Source: Klebsiella quasivariicola
GTDB lineage: Bacteria; Pseudomonadota; Gammaproteobacteria; Enterobacterales; Enterobacteriaceae
DNA: 64,000 bases
Direction: 5' to 3'
Assembly: GCF_002269255.1 (NCBI RefSeq)
Contig: NZ_CP022823.1
Location: 4,216,001-4,280,000, forward strand
Shown: positions 33,712-43,391 of the stretch, piece by piece
Numbering within the stretch: position 1 is the stretch's first letter
Layout: each line of letters begins with the position of its first letter
Program-made: the position numbers and the translations under genes
Notes under the pieces: generated by a model
Seen by the model: only the letters and a program-made list of their open reading frames with translations
What the model was told of the DNA's origin: nothing
Databases searched by the model: none

Positions 33712-33726
33712 GCTGGAAGAGTCTCT

Positions 33727-34545
33727 CTATTCGGGGGAATAAGGAAGATCAGGGTTATCCAGCCAATGCGTTAAAAAGTGGGAGACCGCCTGATGACGGC
33801 AGTCACCGATCACCGGTAGATGCGGCAGCTCGGCTTTCAGCTGCGGCATCGCGTTGCCCATGATAAAACCCCGCCCAACGCTGCTCAGCATCTCGCGATC
33901 GTTCATGGCATCGCCAAACGCCATGCACTCCTGCAAGGTGAAGCCTAAGTGCTGGCTGAGCACCGCCAGCGCTGCGCCTTTGTTGCAGCCAACCGGCAGC
34001 ACCTCCAGACAGTCCATCGCCGAGAAGCAGAGAAACGCGCGCTCGCCCAGCGCCTCATTCAGCTGGATCCGCAGGCGGTGGAGATCGTCATGATCGCCGC
34101 AGAAACAGATCTTGGTGACATGCTGCGCCGACATGCGTTGCGGATCGCACAGTTGATAGTGAAAGCCGCTGAAGACATGCGCTTGCAACAATTCAGGCCG
34201 TGCCTGACCGGTGAACCAGCCGCCATCGTTAAACACATGCATGCTGGCCTGCGTATCCCATTTGCTGTGCAGCACCACTTCCGCCGCCTCGGGATCGAGA
34301 TCCTGGCGATAAAGCTCCTCCCCTTCCAGCGAATGGATGCGCGTTCCGTTGCCGGTGATCAGAAATGCATCAAGGGAAAATTCGCCAATCACATGGTGCA
34401 TCTCCAGCACATGGCGACCGGTAGCGAACGTCAGGGTGATATCGCGTTCGCGCAGCCGGTTCAGTGCGTTGAGCGTCTTTTCGCCGAGACGATGGTTCGG
34501 CATCAGCAGAGTGCCGTCCATATCAAATGCGGCCAGTTTTGCCAT
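33727..34545 (-). CDS. cof: HAD-superfamily HMP-PP/sugar phosphatase Cof
   Basis: A 272-residue HAD phosphatase of the Cof (IIB cap) class. Motif I is DMDGTLLMP with nucleophile Asp8, motif II ITLTFATGR, motif III Lys in VGCNKGAAL, motif IV FGDAMNDREML. E. coli Cof hydrolyses HMP-pyrophosphate and several sugar phosphates. The start at 34545 (MAKLAAFDMDG) is the family start; an ORF extension upstream has no homology. Confidence 0.95.
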   Translation of the reverse strand: MAKLAAFDMDGTLLMPNHRLGEKTLNALNRLRERDITLTFATGRHVLEMHHVIGEFSLDAFLITGNGTRIHSLEGEELYRQDLDPEAAEVVLHSKWDTQASMHVFNDGGWFTGQARPELLQAHVFSGFHYQLCDPQRMSAQHVTKICFCGDHDDLHRLRIQLNEALGERAFLCFSAMDCLEVLPVGCNKGAALAVLSQHLGFTLQECMAFGDAMNDREMLSSVGRGFIMGNAMPQLKAELPHLPVIGDCRHQAVSHFLTHWLDNPDLPYSPE

Positions 34546-34672
34546 GGTGTATTCCCCGATGTGTGATGGGCTTCGCTTGTGTTGCAGTATCACCTGGGAT
34601 ATACGGAAGTAATAGTGAATAGATATTATTAATTGTTCCGGGTTTACAGCAACCCAGCGGACGGCGGCCCTT

Positions 34673-36367
34673 ATGCGACTCTTACACCGTTTAAATCAAT
34701 ACCAGCGTCTATGGCAGCCCTCAGCCGGAGCGCCGCAGCAGGTCACTGTCGGCGAACTGGCGGAACGCTGTTTTTGCAGCGAACGCCACGTCCGCACTTT
34801 ACTGCGTCAGGCGCAGGAGGCGGGGTGGTTAAGCTGGCAGGCCAGCTCCGGGCGCGGCAAGCGCGGACTGCTCTTTTTTCACAAAACCCCGGAACGTCTG
34901 CGTAACGAGATGATGGAGCAGGCGCTGAGCAAAGGCCAGCAGCAGAACGCGCTGGAGCTGGCGCAACTGGCCCCGGTGGAGCTGAAAGCCCTGCTTCATC
35001 CTTTCCTCGGCGGTCAATGGCAAAACAATACCCCAACGCTGCGTATTCCTTACTATCGCCCGCTGGAGCCGCTGCGACCCGGCTTTCTGCCCGGACGCGC
35101 CGAACAGCATCTGGCCGGGCAGATCTATGCCGGGCTGACGCGCTTCGACGAAGGCGACAACATGCCGATCGGCGATCTGGCGCATCACTGGCAGGTCTCC
35201 CCGGACGGCCTGCGCTGGCAGTTTTATATCCGCTCCACGCTGTGCTGGCACAACGGCGACACGGTGGAAACCACACACCTACGGCAGCGGTTACTGCTGC
35301 TGCTTGAACTGCCCGCCTTACGCACCCTTTTCGCCAGCATCAGCCGTATCGATGTCACTCACGCCCAGTGTCTAACCATTACCCTGCATCGTCCTGACTA
35401 CTGGCTACCGTTCCGCCTGGCCAGCTACTGCAGCGTGCTGGCGCATCCTGACGATCCGACTATCGGCTGCGGGCCGTTCCGTCTGAAGCGGTTTAGTCCG
35501 GAACTCGTCCGCCTGGAAAACCATCCCCGCTACCACCTGCAGCATCCGCTGATCCAGGCGGTGGAGTACTGGATCACCCCCCAACTCTTCGACCGCGATC
35601 TCGGGACCAGCTGCCGTCATCCGGTGCAGATCACCATCGGCGATCGCGAAGAGCTGCATAATCTGCGCCAGGTCAGCAACAGCATCAGCCTTGGCTTCTG
35701 CTATTTGACCCTGCGCCACAGCCCTCGGCTTAGCAAAGCGCAGGCCCAGCGGCTGGTATCGATCATTCACCGCTCGTCGCTGCTGGAAACGCTGCCGCTG
35801 GACGAGGATCTGATTACGCCAAGCCATGAGGTACTGCCGGGATGGTCCATCCCGCAGGGACCGGAAAACAACGCGGTACCGCTGCCGGCCAGGCTCACCC
35901 TGCTCTATCATCTGCCGGTCGAGCTTCATGCCATGGCTGAGCAGCTCAGACTGCGGCTGTCTGTTCTGGGCTGCGAGCTGACGCTGCTGTTTCATGACGC
36001 CAAAAACTGGGAAGGCTGTCAGCATCTGGGCCAGGCCGATCTGATGATGGGCGACCGACTGATCGGCGAAGCGCCGGAATACGCGCTCGAACAGTGGCTG
36101 CGCTGCGATATGCTGTGGCCCAATTTGCTGACCGGGGCGCAATATGCCCATCTGCAGGCGACATTAGACGCGGTGCAGGCGCAGCCCGAGGCCCGCAGCC
36201 GCAACGATGCGCTGCGCAACGTATTCAACAGTCTGATGGAAGACGCCATCATGACGCCGCTGTTCAAATATAACTATCGAATCAGCGCGCCACCGGGGGT
36301 CAATGGCCTGCGACTCAACGCGCGGGGCTGGTTCGACTTCGCCAGTGCCTGGCTGCCAGCCTCGTGA
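34673..36367 (+). CDS. ybaE: SgrR-like regulator with solute-binding domain (YbaE)
   Basis: A 564-residue protein matching E. coli YbaE. An N-terminal SgrR-type winged helix (about residues 1-110, GELAERCFCSERHVRTLLRQAQEAGWLSWQ) is fused to a periplasmic oligopeptide-binding-like domain (about 155-450, IPYYRPLEPLRPG, LTRFDEGDNMPIGDLAHHW). No signal peptide, so it is a cytosolic transcription factor whose binding domain senses a small molecule. Targets and ligand are not established. Downstream queC is probably separate. Confidence 0.9.
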   Translation: MRLLHRLNQYQRLWQPSAGAPQQVTVGELAERCFCSERHVRTLLRQAQEAGWLSWQASSGRGKRGLLFFHKTPERLRNEMMEQALSKGQQQNALELAQLAPVELKALLHPFLGGQWQNNTPTLRIPYYRPLEPLRPGFLPGRAEQHLAGQIYAGLTRFDEGDNMPIGDLAHHWQVSPDGLRWQFYIRSTLCWHNGDTVETTHLRQRLLLLLELPALRTLFASISRIDVTHAQCLTITLHRPDYWLPFRLASYCSVLAHPDDPTIGCGPFRLKRFSPELVRLENHPRYHLQHPLIQAVEYWITPQLFDRDLGTSCRHPVQITIGDREELHNLRQVSNSISLGFCYLTLRHSPRLSKAQAQRLVSIIHRSSLLETLPLDEDLITPSHEVLPGWSIPQGPENNAVPLPARLTLLYHLPVELHAMAEQLRLRLSVLGCELTLLFHDAKNWEGCQHLGQADLMMGDRLIGEAPEYALEQWLRCDMLWPNLLTGAQYAHLQATLDAVQAQPEARSRNDALRNVFNSLMEDAIMTPLFKYNYRISAPPGVNGLRLNARGWFDFASAWLPAS

Positions 36368-36439
36368 ACGTGAGAGAGCTGGTCGCCGTGCGCGTCTGGC
36401 GCTACCATATCGCCTTTACTCATTTAGTCAGGAATTGCC

Positions 36440-37141
36440 ATGAAACGCGCCGTAGTTGTCTTCAGCGGAGGACAAGATTCAACCACCTGTCTGGTGCAGG
36501 CTCTGCAACAGTATGATGAAGTGCATTGCGTCACTTTTGATTATGGCCAACGCCACCGCGCGGAAATCGATGTTGCGCGCGAACTCGCCCTGAAACTGGG
36601 CGCCGTCGCGCATAAAGTGCTGGACGTCACTCTGCTTAACGAACTGGCAGTCAGCAGCCTGACCCGCGATAACATTCCGGTACCCGACTATCAGCCTGAT
36701 GCCGAGGGCATTCCCAACACCTTTGTCCCCGGGCGCAATATTCTGTTTTTAACCCTGACGGCAATCTACGCCTATCAGGTGAAAGCCGAAGCCATCATCA
36801 CCGGCGTGTGCGAGACCGACTTCTCCGGCTACCCGGACTGCCGGGATGAGTTTGTCAAAGCGCTGCACCACGCCGTAAGCCTGGGGATGGCAAAAGACAT
36901 TCGCTTTGAAACGCCGCTGATGTGGCTCAACAAAGCCGAGACCTGGGCGCTGGCCGACTACTGGGGCCAGTTGGATCTGGTGCGTCGGGAAACCCTCACC
37001 TGCTACAACGGCATTAAGGGCGATGGCTGCGGCCAGTGCGCCGCCTGCAACCTGCGCGCTAACGGCCTTAACCAGTATCTGGGGGACAAGGTCGGCGTGA
37101 TGGCGGTGATGAAGCAAAAAACCGGGCTGACACAGGCATAG
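36440..37141 (+). CDS. queC: 7-cyano-7-deazaguanine synthase QueC
   Basis: A 233-residue enzyme of queuosine biosynthesis that converts 7-carboxy-7-deazaguanine to preQ0 with ATP and ammonia. The PP-loop is FSGGQDSTT at the N-terminus. The zinc site is the four-Cys cluster in CYNGIKGDGCGQCAACNLR. The start has CAGGAATTGCC upstream. Confidence 0.97.
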   Translation: MKRAVVVFSGGQDSTTCLVQALQQYDEVHCVTFDYGQRHRAEIDVARELALKLGAVAHKVLDVTLLNELAVSSLTRDNIPVPDYQPDAEGIPNTFVPGRNILFLTLTAIYAYQVKAEAIITGVCETDFSGYPDCRDEFVKALHHAVSLGMAKDIRFETPLMWLNKAETWALADYWGQLDLVRRETLTCYNGIKGDGCGQCAACNLRANGLNQYLGDKVGVMAVMKQKTGLTQA

Positions 37142-37179
37142 CCTCTGGGAAGCGATGTACCGGCGCTTTCACTCAAATT

Positions 37180-37209
37180 CCCCGGTGGCGCTATGCTTAC
37201 CGGGGCTAC
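37180..37209 (+). repeat. REP-like palindromic element
   Basis: CCCCGGTGGCGCTATGCTTACCGGGG has a 7-bp stem and the GGTGGCGCT-GCTTACC layout of the REP elements common in Klebsiella and relatives. It lies between the convergent genes queC and fadM. Confidence 0.7.
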
Positions 37210-37252
37210 GGGTTCATCACCTGCCGTGGGCCCGTTACTCCCACGACGGTTG

Positions 37253-37654
37253 TCAGCGCAAGTTCATCTGGTCAAGTTTCTCACGCAGTTCTCCCTCCAG
37301 CGGCAGCGCCTTCTGGGTTTTTAAATCAATACAGACGAAGGTAATTAGCGCATCGGCCACCACTTCGCCATTGGGGTTGAGAGTGACTACCTGGCTGAGG
37401 GTACCGCTTTTGCCGTTGAGTTGCTCCAGTTTACTGCTCACCGTCAGCACATCGCCTAAAACCGCTGGGCGACGGTAATTAATATTGATGTTCACCACCA
37501 CGAAGGCGATGTTTTTCTCCATCATCCACTGAAACGCAGGGCTGTTCTCCAGGCCATCCCAGCGGGCCTCCTCAAGGAACTCCAGGTAGCGTGCGTTATT
37601 CACATGCTGATAGACGTCCAGATGATAGCCACGAACTTTAATTTGTGTCTGCAT
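37253..37654 (-). CDS. fadM: Long-chain acyl-CoA thioesterase FadM
   Basis: A 133-residue hot-dog thioesterase of the 4-hydroxybenzoyl-CoA thioesterase type. The active-site region is YHLDVYQHVNNARYLEFLEEARW with the catalytic Asp. In E. coli it removes beta-oxidation dead-end acyl-CoAs (such as dienoyl-CoA) and is FadR-repressed. Cytosolic. The start has AAGGCATTGGTGCT-like spacing upstream. Confidence 0.93.
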   Translation of the reverse strand: MQTQIKVRGYHLDVYQHVNNARYLEFLEEARWDGLENSPAFQWMMEKNIAFVVVNININYRRPAVLGDVLTVSSKLEQLNGKSGTLSQVVTLNPNGEVVADALITFVCIDLKTQKALPLEGELREKLDQMNLR

Positions 37655-37765
37655 AGCACCAATGCCTTTCTGTTATTGTTGTTTATGAGGTAAGAGGTCA
37701 CACCACTTGATGCAACCTCTTTATCCTGGCAAAAAATCACCGCTGTGCAAGCGCTGGCATAAAAT

Positions 37766-38134
37766 TTACAGCGTCAGATGAGCTAAATTGCGCTCCACCA
37801 GCGCGCTCCCCATCCCCGGCACCTGCTTCAAATCATCAAGGGTTTTGAACGGCCCATACTCTTCTCGGTAGCTGACAATCGCCTGGGCTTTTTTCAGGCC
37901 TACACCATTCAGTGCCTGAGCCAGCTGTTCGGCACTGGCACGGTTAATGCTGACCTTTGTCGCCCCGTTGTCGGCCTCCCCCGGCACCGCTTCCGCCTTC
38001 GCCGAAGCGGTCGCCTGCACATTTTCTTTATTCACCGCCGCTTTGCCGCTGGCGGGGGCAGCCAGCGCGCCCTGTACGCCTACCGCGAAAACCAGAACGC
38101 TCGCGGCCATCAGTGCTTTTATTCCATATTTCAT
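37766..38134 (-). CDS. ybaV: ComEA-like helix-hairpin-helix protein YbaV
   Basis: A 122-residue secreted small protein: signal peptide (residues 1-25, ending GALA), a ~35-residue low-complexity Ala/Glu linker, and a ComEA-type (HhH)2 domain (about 58-122, VSINRASAEQLAQALNGVGLKKAQAIVSYREEYGPFKTLDDLKQVPGMG). Expected to bind DNA non-specifically in the periplasm, as ComEA does in natural transformation. It is downstream of ppiD. Confidence 0.92.
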   Translation of the reverse strand: MKYGIKALMAASVLVFAVGVQGALAAPASGKAAVNKENVQATASAKAEAVPGEADNGATKVSINRASAEQLAQALNGVGLKKAQAIVSYREEYGPFKTLDDLKQVPGMGSALVERNLAHLTL

Positions 38135-38213
38135 GCTGATATCTCCTTGTGTGTAGACAGCAAGGTCACGATAGCGTCAGTGCGGATGGCCGACAAAAGG
38201 CAAATCACAGAAA

Positions 38214-38241
38214 TGGAAAGGGCCGCGAAAGCGGCCCTTGA
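38214..38241 (-). terminator. Terminator of ppiD
   Basis: A 9-bp AAGGGCCGC / GCGGCCCTT stem with a 4-nt loop just past the ppiD stop; the flanking T tract on the minus strand is short. Confidence 0.75.
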
Positions 38242-38282
38242 GGATTACATCGTGTTGCTCATTTTTGCGAGACGACGCGAAA

Positions 38283-40157
38283 TTACTGCTGCTGGTCGAT
38301 GCTGTCGCCGAGCTTAATTTTCGCTGCCTTACGCAGGTTGCTCATCAGCGCTTCGAAAGCAATTTGAGCGTTGTTCTGGGTAATCCCCTGAACCATAGCC
38401 TTCTTCTGCTCTTCCGGCATGTTGCCTGCTTTCACTTCATCCAGCGCCACCAGCACCACATCGCCTTGCATATTGCTGCCAACGCCGTAGACAGGTTTGC
38501 CCTGCTGCGGCAGCGGCAGAGTGAATGCCAGCTGGCTCAGCGGATCCTGGCCGGTACGGGAGAGCGTCTGCGGCGCGCCAAAGCTCAGGCCAGCCGCTTT
38601 CATCGCTTCATCGCCTTTGCCGTCTTTCAGCGCCGCCAGCAGCTTGTCGGCGTCCAGTTTCGCCTGCTGTTCCGCTTTATTGTGCTTAACCATATCGCTA
38701 ACCTGCGCCTTCACTTCGGCCAGCGGTTTCACCGCTTCGGCTTTGTGCTCGCTGATGCGCAGAACAAATGCGCGATCGCCGTCAACGGTAATGATGTCGG
38801 AGTTGCTGCCCGGCGCGCCGTTCTCACCCACCAGACCGCCGTTGAAGATAGCGTCAGCGACCGGTTTAAAGTTCAGCTCTTCCGGCAGGTTATCGCGGCC
38901 AAACCAGCCGGTTTCGACGACCTTAAGACCGGCAACCTGCGCCGCGCCTGCCAGCGATTCATTATCGTTGCTGGCCGCATCGCTCACCTTCTGCTGCAGC
39001 GCATAGTAAGCATCCAGCGCTTTCTCCTGCTTCACTTTCGCCGCAATGTCATTGCGCACGTCAGCCAGCGGTTTGACCTGGGCTGGCTGCACGTCGTCCA
39101 GACGAGCCACCAGGAAGCCAACCGAGGATTTAATCACGCCGGAGAGCTGACCTTTTTCTTTCAGCCCGGCATCTTTCAGCTCAGGAACGGTAGAGGCATC
39201 TTCCATCCACCCCATATCGCCGCCGTTGCGGGCAGAGATAATGTCGGTCGATTTTTCTTTCGCCAGCGTGGCGAAGTCCGCCCCTTTTTGCAGTTCGGCC
39301 AGCACCGCTTTCGCATCAGCTTCGGTTTTGGTCTGGATCACGCTGTAGCGGTTGCGCTGCGGCTGAGTGAACTGATCCTTGTGCTGATCATACCAGGACT
39401 GAATCTCTTCGTCAGAGACACTTTCCTGCATGCTGGCGGCATCCATTTTGATATAGCTGACGCGGAACTGCTCCGGCGCCATAAAACGGGCCTGATTCTG
39501 CTGCCAGAAGGCGTTAATTTCCTCATCGCTGGCGGTCTGTTTTGCCGCCAGAGCGTTTACGTTGATGGTCGCTTCGCGAACGACCCGCTGCTGAGACACC
39601 AGCGCCGCCAGTTGATCGGATTCGCCCGGCAGCATGAAGTCGGTGCCGGCAATGGCGTTAATCAGCTGTTGGGTGGTCAGCTGGTTACGCAGCGCCTGGG
39701 CGTACTGATCGGTGGTCATCCCCATCTGGGCGACGATACCGCTGAAACGCTGGTTGTCGAACTTACCGTCTGTCTGGAACGCCTGAGTCTGGAAGATCGC
39801 CTGCTTCACCTGCTCATCGCTGATGCTGAGGCCCAGCTCACGGGCATACTGATCCAGAAGCGACTCATCGATCAGGCGATTCAGCACCTGCTGGCGCATA
39901 GTCTTCATGTAGTTTTCGTTCGCCGCCAGCTCGGAGAACTGGTCGCCAAGCTGCTGCTGCATACGGTTACGTTCGCTGGCGACGGCGTTTTCAAACTGCC
40001 CACGGCCAATCTCCTGGCCATTCACTTTTGCGGCATAGTTTTTGCCACCGCCAATCAGGTAACCACTCACCCCGGTCAAAATGAACGAGACGATAATGAT
40101 ACCGAAAATAATCTTGAGCACGACGCTGTTGGCGGCCGTGCGTAGGTTGTCCATCAT
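38283..40157 (-). CDS. ppiD: Periplasmic chaperone / peptidyl-prolyl isomerase PpiD
   Basis: A 624-residue inner-membrane-anchored chaperone found at the SecYEG exit. One N-terminal helix (about residues 14-36) anchors a large periplasmic part with SurA-like N-terminal domain, a parvulin-type domain (about 265-355, RNRYSVIQTKTEADAKAVLAEL ... GDMGW) and a C-terminal domain. PPIase activity is weak or absent in E. coli PpiD. The start at 40157 (MMDNLRTAANS) matches the family. It is between hupB and ybaV as in E. coli. Confidence 0.95.
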   Translation of the reverse strand: MMDNLRTAANSVVLKIIFGIIIVSFILTGVSGYLIGGGKNYAAKVNGQEIGRGQFENAVASERNRMQQQLGDQFSELAANENYMKTMRQQVLNRLIDESLLDQYARELGLSISDEQVKQAIFQTQAFQTDGKFDNQRFSGIVAQMGMTTDQYAQALRNQLTTQQLINAIAGTDFMLPGESDQLAALVSQQRVVREATINVNALAAKQTASDEEINAFWQQNQARFMAPEQFRVSYIKMDAASMQESVSDEEIQSWYDQHKDQFTQPQRNRYSVIQTKTEADAKAVLAELQKGADFATLAKEKSTDIISARNGGDMGWMEDASTVPELKDAGLKEKGQLSGVIKSSVGFLVARLDDVQPAQVKPLADVRNDIAAKVKQEKALDAYYALQQKVSDAASNDNESLAGAAQVAGLKVVETGWFGRDNLPEELNFKPVADAIFNGGLVGENGAPGSNSDIITVDGDRAFVLRISEHKAEAVKPLAEVKAQVSDMVKHNKAEQQAKLDADKLLAALKDGKGDEAMKAAGLSFGAPQTLSRTGQDPLSQLAFTLPLPQQGKPVYGVGSNMQGDVVLVALDEVKAGNMPEEQKKAMVQGITQNNAQIAFEALMSNLRKAAKIKLGDSIDQQQ

Positions 40158-40310
40158 GGTGTAACAACGCTCCGCTGTAGATGACTTTAGCTCGCGCAGC
40201 ATAGCACGTGATGGCCGCCGCGCGTGAGGACGTATTTTGACAAGAAAACAGGGTGATTGTCAGCCCACAAGTAGCGATAAACACACATAAAGTGGTCTGA
40301 AAAGGCAATA

Positions 40311-40340
40311 AAAAAGGCACATCTCACGATGCGCCCTTGT
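40311..40340 (-). terminator. Terminator of hupB
   Basis: On the minus strand an imperfect GGGCGCATC / GATGTGCC stem with a GTGA loop is followed by six T residues. Confidence 0.75.
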
Positions 40341-40371
40341 ACTTCGTCACATTCCCTGATGGGAAAGCCGA

Positions 40372-40644
40372 TCAGTTCACCGCGTCTTTCAGCGCTTTAC
40401 CAGCACGGAAGCCCGGTACTTTTGCGGCAGCGATAGTAATTTCTTTACCTGTTTGTGGGTTGCGACCAGTACGGGCGGCACGTTCTTTAACAGCAAAGGT
40501 ACCAAAACCTACCAGCGCAACGTCATCCCCAGCCTGCAGAGATTCAGTAACAGAAGCGATTAAAGCATCTAACGCACGTCCAGCTGCAGCTTTAGAAATG
40601 TCCGCACCCGCAGCAATTTTGTCAATCAGTTGAGATTTATTCAC
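40372..40644 (-). CDS. hupB: DNA-binding protein HU-beta
   Basis: The 90-residue HU beta subunit: MNKSQLIDKIAAGADISKAAAGRALDALIASV, the DNA-intercalating arm GRNPQTGKEI, and KALKDAVN end. It bends DNA and organises the nucleoid as a dimer with HU-alpha. Directly downstream of lon in the same orientation. Confidence 0.98.
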   Translation of the reverse strand: MNKSQLIDKIAAGADISKAAAGRALDALIASVTESLQAGDDVALVGFGTFAVKERAARTGRNPQTGKEITIAAAKVPGFRAGKALKDAVN

Positions 40645-40785
40645 TGTTCTCTTCCTCTCTTTATAATTTATATCGCACCTGAGTCCTTCATAGTGCGACC
40701 GCGCAGCAGTTATATCAGGACTGTCATGCCCTTACAACAGCAGTTGTCGATGACCCCCCTGCCAGCGATCTAAGTTAGCTACACA

Positions 40786-40826
40786 AAAAAAGGCTGGCAA
40801 GTGCGAAATGCCTTACCAGCCCTATT
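40786..40826 (-). terminator. Terminator of lon
   Basis: On the minus strand a GGCTGGTAAG / CTTGCCAGCC stem (one mismatch) is followed by TTTTTTT. Confidence 0.85.
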
Positions 40827-40853
40827 TTTATTAGCGCAATTTGCGCAGAATCA

Positions 40854-43208
40854 CTATTTCGCGGTCACAACCTGCATGCCGAACGGTTCGTTCTGCAGCG
40901 CAAGTGTCAGAACTTCCTCGATTCGTTTCACCGGATGGATATCCAAATCGGCGATAACGTTATCTGGAATTTCTTCAAGGTCGCGTTTGTTCTCATCAGG
41001 AATCAGAACAGTCTTAATGCCGCCGCGATGCGCCGCCAACAGTTTTTCCTTCAGACCGCCGATCGGCAGTACCTGACCACGCAGGGTAATCTCCCCGGTC
41101 ATCGCCACATCGGCGCGGACTGGGTTACCGGTCAGACAGGAGACCAGCGCCGTGCACATGGCAATACCCGCGCTCGGACCATCTTTCGGCGTCGCCCCTT
41201 CCGGTACGTGGACGTGAATATCACGCTTCTCGTAGAAGTCGGCGTTAATGCCCAGTTTGTCCGCCCGTGAACGCACCACGGTCAGCGCAGCCTGAATCGA
41301 CTCCTGCATCACTTCACCCAGCGAACCAGTGTAGGTCAGCTTGCCTTTCCCCGGAACGCAGGCGGTTTCAATGGTCAGCAGATCGCCACCTACCTCCGTC
41401 CACGCCAGACCGGTCACCTGGCCGACGCGGTTCTCACTGTCGGCACGGCCATAGTCGAAGCGCTGTACGCCGAGATAATCATGCAGATTCTCACCGTTAA
41501 TCTCGATGTGTTTCAGCGTCTTATCCAGCAGCAGCTGCTTAACGGCCTTACGGCACAGCTTGGAGATTTCACGCTCCAGGCTACGAACGCCCGCTTCCCG
41601 CGTGTAGTAACGAATAATGCCGATAATGGCGCTATCGTCGACGGTCAACTCGCCTTTCTTCAGCGCGTTACGTTCAATCTGCTTCGGCAGCAGGTGACGC
41701 TTCGCAATGTTCAGCTTTTCATCTTCGGTATAACCGGAGAGACGAATCACTTCCATACGGTCCAGCAGCGGCGCCGGAATGTTCATGGAGTTAGAGGTGG
41801 CCACAAACATTACGTCGCTGAGATCGTAATCCACTTCCAGATAGTGATCGTTAAAGGCCACGTTCTGTTCCGGATCCAGCACTTCCAGCAAGGCTGAAGC
41901 TGGGTCGCCGCGCATGTCGGAAGACATTTTGTCGATCTCATCCAGCAGGAACAGCGGGTTTTTGACCCCCACTTTTGCCATTTTCTGGATCAGTTTGCCC
42001 GGCATCGAGCCAATATAGGTGCGACGGTGACCGCGGATTTCCGCTTCATCGCGCACGCCACCTAACGCCATACGCACGTATTTACGTCCGGTCGCTTTGG
42101 CGATGGATTGACCCAGCGAGGTTTTACCTACCCCCGGCGGCCCCACCAGACAAAGGATCGGCCCCTTGATTTTATTCACCCGGCTCTGCACCGCGAGATA
42201 TTCAAGGATGCGGTCCTTCACGCGCTCCAGACCATAGTGATCGGTATCAAGGATCTCCTGGGCCTGGCGCAGGTCTTTTTTGACCTTACTGCGCGCATTC
42301 CACGGCACCTGCACCATCCAGTCGATGTAGCCACGCACGACGGTCGCTTCGGCAGACATCGGCGACATCATCTTCAGCTTCTGCAGTTCCGCTTCGGTTT
42401 TTTCTTTCGCCTCTTTCGGCATTTTCGCCGCGTCGATCTTACGCTTCAGCGCTTCGTTTTCGTCCGGGGCGTCGTCCATCTCGCCGAGTTCTTTCTGAAT
42501 CGCTTTCATTTGCTCGTTCAGATAGTACTCGCGCTGGGATTTCTCCATCTGCTTTTTGACGCGGTTGCGAATGCGCTTCTCAACCTGCAGCAGATCGATT
42601 TCCGATTCCATCATCGCCATCAGATATTCCAGACGTTCGTTGACGTCGGACATCTCAAGCACAGACTGTTTGTCAGCCAGCTTCAGCGGCATATGCGCCG
42701 CGATGGTATCCGCCAGACGCGCCGGATCGTCGATGCTGTTCAGCGACGTCAGCACTTCCGGTGGGATCTTTTTGTTCAGCTTGATATAGCCTTCAAACTG
42801 GCTGATAGCGGTACGAACCAGCACTTCCTGCTCGCGTTCGTCAATCGCCGGCGAATCGAGATACTCCGCTTTCGCCGAGAAATGTTCGCCATTATCAGAC
42901 AGCGCAGAAATGCGAGCACGCTGCAGCCCTTCGACCAGCACCTTCACGGTGCCGTCCGGCAGCTTCAACATCTGCAAAATAGACGCCACGGTTCCAACGG
43001 TGAAAAGATCGTTTACACCCGGCTCATCCGTCGACGCTTCTTTCTGCGCAACCAGCATGATTTTTTTATCATGGTCCATGGCCGCTTCGAGGCAACGGAT
43101 AGATTTTTCCCGCCCTACGAACAGGGGTATGACCATGTGCGGATAAACCACCACATCGCGCAATGGCAATACGGGGATTTCAATGCGTTCAGAACGCTCA
43201 GGATTCAT
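40854..43208 (-). CDS. lon: Lon ATP-dependent protease
   Basis: A 784-residue AAA+ serine protease, nearly identical to E. coli Lon. The N-terminal substrate-binding domain (about 10-310) is followed by the ATPase with Walker A GPPGVGKTSL (about 356) and Walker B LFLLDEIDKM, then the protease domain with catalytic Ser679 (GPSAGIAMCTA) and Lys722. It degrades misfolded and regulatory proteins. The start at 43208 gives MNPERSERIEIPVLPL; an ORF extension upstream is the untranslated leader. Heat-shock promoter upstream. Confidence 0.98.
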   Translation of the reverse strand: MNPERSERIEIPVLPLRDVVVYPHMVIPLFVGREKSIRCLEAAMDHDKKIMLVAQKEASTDEPGVNDLFTVGTVASILQMLKLPDGTVKVLVEGLQRARISALSDNGEHFSAKAEYLDSPAIDEREQEVLVRTAISQFEGYIKLNKKIPPEVLTSLNSIDDPARLADTIAAHMPLKLADKQSVLEMSDVNERLEYLMAMMESEIDLLQVEKRIRNRVKKQMEKSQREYYLNEQMKAIQKELGEMDDAPDENEALKRKIDAAKMPKEAKEKTEAELQKLKMMSPMSAEATVVRGYIDWMVQVPWNARSKVKKDLRQAQEILDTDHYGLERVKDRILEYLAVQSRVNKIKGPILCLVGPPGVGKTSLGQSIAKATGRKYVRMALGGVRDEAEIRGHRRTYIGSMPGKLIQKMAKVGVKNPLFLLDEIDKMSSDMRGDPASALLEVLDPEQNVAFNDHYLEVDYDLSDVMFVATSNSMNIPAPLLDRMEVIRLSGYTEDEKLNIAKRHLLPKQIERNALKKGELTVDDSAIIGIIRYYTREAGVRSLEREISKLCRKAVKQLLLDKTLKHIEINGENLHDYLGVQRFDYGRADSENRVGQVTGLAWTEVGGDLLTIETACVPGKGKLTYTGSLGEVMQESIQAALTVVRSRADKLGINADFYEKRDIHVHVPEGATPKDGPSAGIAMCTALVSCLTGNPVRADVAMTGEITLRGQVLPIGGLKEKLLAAHRGGIKTVLIPDENKRDLEEIPDNVIADLDIHPVKRIEEVLTLALQNEPFGMQVVTAK

Positions 43209-43288
43209 AGAGCTCTCTCTTAGTTTAAAGTCCGCCAGGTAGCCGACGACGCCACACTCCACTGCATCGTCGTTAATATGTAATCCAG

Positions 43289-43317
43289 TATATGGGGATG
43301 TATTCCACACATTCAAC
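43289..43317 (-). promoter_or_regulatory. Sigma-32 heat-shock promoter of lon
   Basis: On the minus strand GTTGAA, 14 bases, then CCCCATATA, matching the sigma-32 consensus CTTGAA / CCCCAT-T, as in E. coli lon. Confidence 0.85.
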
Positions 43318-43337
43318 GGCGGGAATGCAGGAAAAAT

Positions 43338-43369
43338 AAAAGGGGAGATAAAATCCCCCCTTTTTGTTA
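43338..43369. terminator. Terminator of clpX
   Basis: AAAGGGG / CCCCTTT stem with A and T tracts on both sides, between the clpX end and the lon promoter. Confidence 0.8.
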
Positions 43370-43391
43370 ACTGCTTGAGTGAATTGGCTAA

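Noticed and set aside
38238..40145. 635-residue open frame on the plus strand
   Set aside because: Antisense shadow of ppiD; composition (Phe, His, Arg, Gln rich) and lack of a ribosome site argue against a gene.
42108..43223. 371-residue open frame on the plus strand
   Set aside because: Antisense to lon, no family features.
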